Below, piece after piece: positions 23,567 to 27,089 of a DNA stretch of 27,089 bases. The translations under genes and the position numbers were made by a program. The stretch's first letter is position 1, and each line of letters starts with the position of its first letter. The notes under the pieces are model-generated. The model worked only from the letters and a program-made list of their open reading frames with translations, made no database searches and had not been told where the DNA came from. Source of the stretch: an uncultured Eubacteriales bacterium (GTDB lineage: Bacteria; Bacillota; Clostridia; Oscillospirales; Oscillospiraceae); assembly GCA_900546615.1 (NCBI GenBank), contig URDJ01000036.1, positions 1 through 27,089 on the forward strand, written 5' to 3'.

Positions 23567-24724
23567 ATGGAGGAACTGTTTAGCCAAAACATATTTGCAC
23601 TGTATATTATTGCATGCCTGGCAGTAATTTCATATAACAATTTTAAAGAGAATCAAAGAATTGTGCTGTTGTATATCTTTTCTTATTCAATATGCTATTT
23701 CAATATTCTTAGTGTTTCAATTATTCTGCTTCTATTTTTAATCATGACATTTGTTTTCTTAGAGTACTTGTCAGAAGATTCCGCAAAGCTGCGAATAATA
23801 ACACGATTTCTTTATAAAATATATGACTATTTGTTCATGATGTTTTTCCAGTATCATGTTTTATGGATCATAATATCATTCTTCTCTCTTTACTTGGCAC
23901 ACTATTTTGACGAAATACCTGATTTGCGGTTGTTGTCGTATGCATGGTCAATATTGTGCCTTTGTATTGGAGCACACTTGACTATTTCGCAACCATTTAA
24001 AGTGCACACTATTAGCGAAGTTAACGCAAGATTCGAAAAAGATCCGCCATATAGCTTTAAACTTAACGATGAGATGTTTTTGAGGTTGCAGATGCTGTGT
24101 GATTTTGAGGATAATACATACTTTATCCGCAAAAACTCATATTCATGTATTTCATGTGAGTATTTCTCGTGCTACCTCGAACTAAAAGGATATACTGTTA
24201 AAAGTTTTCTGAGAACATTCATAGCGATCATTTTCGGGAAAGGAGCAAAAATACAAACAGTAAAAGGCAGAATCATCAGGCGTGGATACTCAACGCCTGA
24301 GATGCAGCTGTTAAGAACCTTAGGAGTACAGCGAGGTTACGATAAATACAAATACCAACGTAAAGTATATGAAATTATCTACAGTAAAATTTATTTTGCC
24401 TCATTAAAGGAGTATCATAGATCAAACACATTTATGGATATGTGCCATTACAGGCACTATTTGCTTTACATTTATTTAAAAACCGTGTTGATAAAGATTA
24501 AGGACCAAAGGTTTCAGCCATTATCAATTGTATTTGAGAATTACGTTGATATCTCAAAATGGCCTATGGAGGCCCTGTTTATTGCCTGTTTGGGCTTAAG
24601 TTTCAAGGGCGTATCAAAAAACACTTTGAATGCTTACAGTGATATTATCAGAAAATACAATCTCAATTCCAGGGAAATAGAAAGCCTCTATAAGGATTTT
24701 GATACCAGGTTTCCTATAATATGA
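23567..24724 (+). CDS. AT-rich membrane protein with transglycosylase-like motif
   Basis: A 385-residue protein. ATG 23567 has GAGGGA 6 bp upstream. It is much richer in A and T than all its neighbours (AAA, ATA, TTA codons), which suggests transfer from a low-GC donor. About four or five hydrophobic helices occupy residues 8-142 (FALYIIACLAVISY; IILLLFLIMTFVFLEYL; MMFFQYHVLWIIISFFSLYL; ILCLCIGAHLTIS). The soluble C-terminal part contains RGYSTPEMQLLRTLGV (S242-T-x-x-M-Q-L), resembling the STITMQL/QQL motif of GT51 peptidoglycan transglycosylases. I infer a divergent wall glycosyltransferase-like domain fused to a membrane anchor. The rest of GT51, including the catalytic Glu motif EDxxFxxHxG, is not recognisable, so function is open. 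Confidence 0.6.
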   Translation: MEELFSQNIFALYIIACLAVISYNNFKENQRIVLLYIFSYSICYFNILSVSIILLLFLIMTFVFLEYLSEDSAKLRIITRFLYKIYDYLFMMFFQYHVLWIIISFFSLYLAHYFDEIPDLRLLSYAWSILCLCIGAHLTISQPFKVHTISEVNARFEKDPPYSFKLNDEMFLRLQMLCDFEDNTYFIRKNSYSCISCEYFSCYLELKGYTVKSFLRTFIAIIFGKGAKIQTVKGRIIRRGYSTPEMQLLRTLGVQRGYDKYKYQRKVYEIIYSKIYFASLKEYHRSNTFMDMCHYRHYLLYIYLKTVLIKIKDQRFQPLSIVFENYVDISKWPMEALFIACLGLSFKGVSKNTLNAYSDIIRKYNLNSREIESLYKDFDTRFPII

Positions 24725-24748
24725 CCAATTGAGCGTACGTCGATTCCT

Positions 24749-24789
24749 CAAATAACGTTGAGCCGCTTTAGGTTGGCGTACGTTATTTG
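24749..24789 (+). terminator. Stem after the AT-rich gene
   Basis: CAAATAACGT (24749-24758) pairs perfectly with ACGTTATTTG (24780-24789) across a 21-nt loop. No long T-run follows. It could act as a bidirectional weak terminator. The rest of the 250-bp gap up to the next gene holds only the promoter at 24904. Confidence 0.45.
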
Positions 24790-24903
24790 GTATCATGCTC
24801 ATCAGCACCGTACCAGCTCCGACGTTTTTGACGAATCTCGTCATGGCTTCGTCGCTCGTGTACTGCGCCGTGTCTCTGTTTCTGTGAGAGGTCAAAACAG
24901 GAC

Positions 24904-24932
24904 TTGCAGTCCGGCGACGGAGGTGCTAAAAT
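24904..24932 (+). promoter_or_regulatory. Promoter of the second TetR regulator
   Basis: TTGCAG (24904-24909), 17 bp, TAAAAT (24927-24932). Confidence 0.65.
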
Positions 24933-24933
24933 A

Positions 24934-24950
24934 AATACGTTTTACGTGAT
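24934..24950. promoter_or_regulatory. Imperfect palindrome over the TetR start point
   Basis: AATACGT and ACGTGAT flank TTT next to the predicted start of transcription, a position suited to autorepression by the TetR protein. The symmetry covers only about 5 of 7 positions per arm. Confidence 0.35.
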
Positions 24951-24974
24951 TTGTCTTTATAAGGGGGTAGGCGG

Positions 24975-25592
24975 GTGCCGAAGGTGGCCTATACGGAGCA
25001 GGAGCGCGAGCGTATACGAGACGAGCTGGTGAAAGTGGCGCTGGAACTCATGTCGCGCCAGGGAATACAGCACACTACCGTGGAGCAGGTCTATCGCGCG
25101 GTCGGTATTTCTCGCACTTTCTTTTACAGCTATTTTCCAACTAAGGAGGATCTGGTAGTAGAGACGCTGTACATGCAGCAGCCGAAGATACTGGAATACG
25201 CTCGGAGCCTGGCCGAAGACCCGTCGCTTAGCTGGAGGGAGTCGCTGGCACGCTTTCTGCGCACCTGCTGCTATGGAGAGAGGTATGGTATCGCGGTGAT
25301 GACGGTGGAAGAACAGCGCCGCCTTTTCCGCCGTTTGCCGGAGGAGAGCTGCCGCAGGTTCCGCGAGAAACAGAGGCTCCTGTTCGGCGGGATACTGGAA
25401 GTGTTCGGCGTCAAGCCGGACAGGGAGCGTGTGGAGCTTGTCACGAACCTGGTCCTTACGGTGCTGGTAGTACGCCGAGCGATACCGGAAACGCTGCCGT
25501 TCTTCGTGCCGGAGGCGGCCGACCGGACGGTTGAGTTCCAGATAAACGCTATAGCAGACTGCCTCGAACGACTGAGAGAGCCGCGCAGTTGA
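24975..25592 (+). CDS. TetR-family regulator
   Basis: A 205-residue protein. GTG 24975 follows AAGGGGG with 7 bp spacing. Residues 8-60 are a TetR DNA-binding domain (RIRDELVKVALELMSRQGIQHTTVEQVYRAVGISRTFFYSYFPTKEDL). The C-terminal ligand domain is helical and not assignable to a subgroup. It is followed at once by a terminator. The next gene start (25659) begins a reading frame cut off by the IS, so a regulated target may have been lost from the window. Confidence 0.85.
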   Translation: MPKVAYTEQERERIRDELVKVALELMSRQGIQHTTVEQVYRAVGISRTFFYSYFPTKEDLVVETLYMQQPKILEYARSLAEDPSLSWRESLARFLRTCCYGERYGIAVMTVEEQRRLFRRLPEESCRRFREKQRLLFGGILEVFGVKPDRERVELVTNLVLTVLVVRRAIPETLPFFVPEAADRTVEFQINAIADCLERLREPRS

Positions 25593-25606
25593 GCGGCTTT
25601 TCTTTT
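25579..25606 (+). terminator. Terminator of the second TetR gene
   Basis: AGCCGC (25579-25584) pairs with GCGGCT (25593-25598) around the last codons and stop, followed by TTTCTTTT. Confidence 0.8.
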
Positions 25607-25658
25607 GATAACAATAAAGACAAATTACTAAAATCATCTTTATTAAGGAGGAACAGAC

Positions 25659-25706
25659 ATGGGACTGTTCGGCAAGCTTTTTAAGGGGCCGGAGCCTGAT
25701 AGGTAG
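25659..25706 (+). pseudogene. Gene start truncated by the IS256-family insertion
   Basis: AAGGAGGAACAGAC precedes ATG 25659, a very good start. The frame reads MGLFGKLFKGPEPDR and stops at TAG 25704-25706, where IS-derived sequence begins. The amphipathic MGLFGKLF start resembles the N-termini of several cytoplasmic proteins. The rest of the gene is not visible after the IS, so its identity is unknown. Whether it resumes beyond 27089 cannot be seen. Confidence 0.6.
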
Positions 25707-27006
25707 TGCCAAGGATTTTTCGCAAAATGGTTTGCAGGCTCTGGCATGAATGAAGTCAGCCGGCAATGGAGGCGCCCTCAAGGGCAGCCTCCAGGTGCTT
25801 CATATTCATGTACTTCCTGTTGCCCCACTGGGTACCGGCCACATGGCGCAGCCGGGCACAGACCAGCATGAGGGCGGAGTTGCCGTCCGGGAAGCTGCCT
25901 ACCACGCGGGTACGGCGGCGGATCTCCCGGTTGAGCCGTTCAATGACGTTATTGGTACGGATGCGGGTCCAGTGTTCGCTGGGAAAATCGCAGTATGTCA
26001 GCGTTTCCTCAATGCCGTCCTCCACCTTCTTGGCCGCCTCTTTCAGCCTCATGGAGCGCAGTTCCTCCACCACGGCTTTGGCTTTCTCCCGGGCGGCTTT
26101 CCTGCTCTCCTGAGCGTGGATCGCCTTGAGCATCCTGGCTACCAGCTTCACCTTGGAGCGAGGCGTAACAGAGAACACATTGCGGTAGAAGTGGACGGTA
26201 CACCGCTGGTATTTGGCCTCGGGAAATACTTCGCCCACGGCCTCCAGCATACCAAGACACTTGTCTCCAACAATGAGTTTTACGCCATCCAGACCACGGC
26301 CACGCAGCCATTGGAAGAAGCTGACCCAGCTGGCCTTGTCCTCTTTCATGCCCTCAGCAGCGCCCAGAACCTCACGATATCCATCCTCATTGACTGCAAT
26401 CGCCACCAGAATAGCTACATTTTCAAACTCTCCGCCCCAGTTGCGGCGCAGGTAGATCCCATCCACATAGACATACGGATACCGCCCATCTTGCAGAGGA
26501 CGATTCCGCCAGTCTTCAATGTGGATATACGCCTTCTTATTCAGTTCACTGATGGTGGAAGGAGAGACCTTGCTGCCCCACAGAGCCTCGGTGATGTCCT
26601 CCACGCGCCGGACGGATACTCCTGCCAGGTACATCTCGATGAGGGCTTCTTCCACACTGCTTTCCCGGCGGCGATACCGCTCAATAATAGCCGTCTCAAA
26701 GGAGATCCCTTTGAGCTTAGGCACCTTGAGAGTGACCTCTCCGGAAGTGGTGGTGAGGTTGCGGCTGTAGTGGCCGCTGCGGTACCCCTGCCGCTGCTCA
26801 TTTCGCTCGTACCGGGCAGCCTGGGTCAGTTTCTCCGCCTCGGCCTCCAGCAGTTCGTTGAGGGTTTCCTCTACGCTGCCTCGTACCAGCTCTTTGAGCT
26901 GCCCTTTGATAACTTCCTCATTTAGCTGTACAATCTTCTCAGACATGGTTTGCTGTCTCCTTTCGAATGGTGTGTCGCAATGCACTTGTCAAGCAAAAGT
27001 AGACAC
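25706..27006 (-). mobile_element. IS256-family insertion sequence
   Basis: A complete IS256-type transposase gene sits inside about 1.3 kb, the normal size for the family. The outer right end (27006 inward, GTGTCTAC... on the minus strand) and the sequence from 25706 (GTGCCAAGG...) agree at about 17 of 33 positions, like imperfect terminal repeats. No 8-9 bp target duplication could be found at these ends, so bounds are approximate or the flanks have changed. Confidence 0.65.
25756..26946 (-). CDS. IS256-family (Mutator-like) DDE transposase
   Basis: A 396-residue minus-strand protein. The start at 26946 (MSEKIVQLNEEVIKG) has AAAGGAG upstream; an earlier in-frame ATG adds 13 residues without a site. 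Motifs run in order: KVPKLKGISFETAIIERYRRRE; VRRVEDITEALWG; first catalytic Asp in YVDGIYLRRNWGGE; second in IVGDKCLGMLEAVG with the following CTVHFYRNV; catalytic Glu in NNVIERLNREIRRRTRVVG. The length is normal and no stop or frameshift is seen, so it is probably active. It cuts and rejoins the ends of its own element. Confidence 0.95.
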   Translation of the reverse strand: MSEKIVQLNEEVIKGQLKELVRGSVEETLNELLEAEAEKLTQAARYERNEQRQGYRSGHYSRNLTTTSGEVTLKVPKLKGISFETAIIERYRRRESSVEEALIEMYLAGVSVRRVEDITEALWGSKVSPSTISELNKKAYIHIEDWRNRPLQDGRYPYVYVDGIYLRRNWGGEFENVAILVAIAVNEDGYREVLGAAEGMKEDKASWVSFFQWLRGRGLDGVKLIVGDKCLGMLEAVGEVFPEAKYQRCTVHFYRNVFSVTPRSKVKLVARMLKAIHAQESRKAAREKAKAVVEELRSMRLKEAAKKVEDGIEETLTYCDFPSEHWTRIRTNNVIERLNREIRRRTRVVGSFPDGNSALMLVCARLRHVAGTQWGNRKYMNMKHLEAALEGASIAG

Positions 27007-27025
27007 AGGAAAGTAATTTAAGGGA

Positions 27026-27060
27026 AGCCCCGTACAGACCTGTACTGAACGGGGCTTTTA
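27026..27060 (+). terminator. Terminator beyond the IS
   Basis: AGCCCCGT (27026-27033) pairs with ACGGGGCT (27049-27056), followed by TTTTA. Its reverse also resembles a terminator, so it may serve a minus-strand gene beyond the window. Confidence 0.7.
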
Positions 27061-27089
27061 TAGCCCAAAGCTGCGGCAGGACGCTCGTA

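Noticed and set aside
24614..24895. 93-codon minus-strand frame after the AT-rich gene
   Set aside because: Overlaps the end of a real gene and the stem at 24749-24789; no domain recognised.

Overview
The window looks like a chromosomal stretch of a GC-rich, gut-type Clostridia bacterium, probably Oscillospiraceae-like. That placement rests on strong GGAGG ribosome-binding sites, an SLH-anchored surface protein of a kind common there, a multi-serine-recombinase mobile element, an enoate-reductase-type flavoenzyme and an SdpRI-type module. No rRNA, tRNA or CRISPR array was recognised.

Positions 1-8980 are a mobile element or its remnant. It holds a sigma-like regulator, about 590 bp of non-coding DNA with strong nested stems, a 47-residue helical protein, and three overlapping serine-recombinase genes. 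The cargo is a metallophosphoesterase, a DUF1016 N-domain protein, a low-molecular-weight tyrosine phosphatase, a KilA-N protein, a DUF6429-like protein and a small zinc ribbon. Two recombinases and the phosphatase each carry one in-frame stop, and the three stops are TAA, TAG and TGA. In the phosphatase the stop replaces the catalytic P-loop arginine. The reading frames are otherwise intact, so the decay looks recent. The phosphatase also holds a 117-bp in-frame insert built of three hairpins.

Positions 8981-15401 are a housekeeping-like block. An AT-richer spacer with a hairpin, a promoter and a possible attenuator leads to a short CNNM/CorC-type transporter. A tightly overlapping six-gene run follows: membrane zinc-ribbon protein, DUF5685, J-domain protein, then LarE, LarB and LarC, which make the nickel-pincer cofactor. 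No LarA-type enzyme lies in the window.

Positions 15402-25606 are single genes or small operons with clear promoters and terminators: a 1247-residue secreted SLH protein with eight glycine-rich repeats; a 685-residue FMN/4Fe-4S/FAD ene-reductase whose promoter shares its -35 region with the SLH gene; a TetR regulator; an SdpR/SdpI-like pair with a perfect 20-bp palindrome; an AT-rich membrane protein with a transglycosylase-like motif; and a second TetR regulator.

Positions 25607-27089 hold a short ORF start (MGLFGKLFKG...) cut off by an IS256-family element with an intact transposase on the minus strand. A sequence resembling that element's outer end also occurs as a palindrome at the left edge of the window. 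Both edges therefore lie in or next to insertion-sequence DNA.
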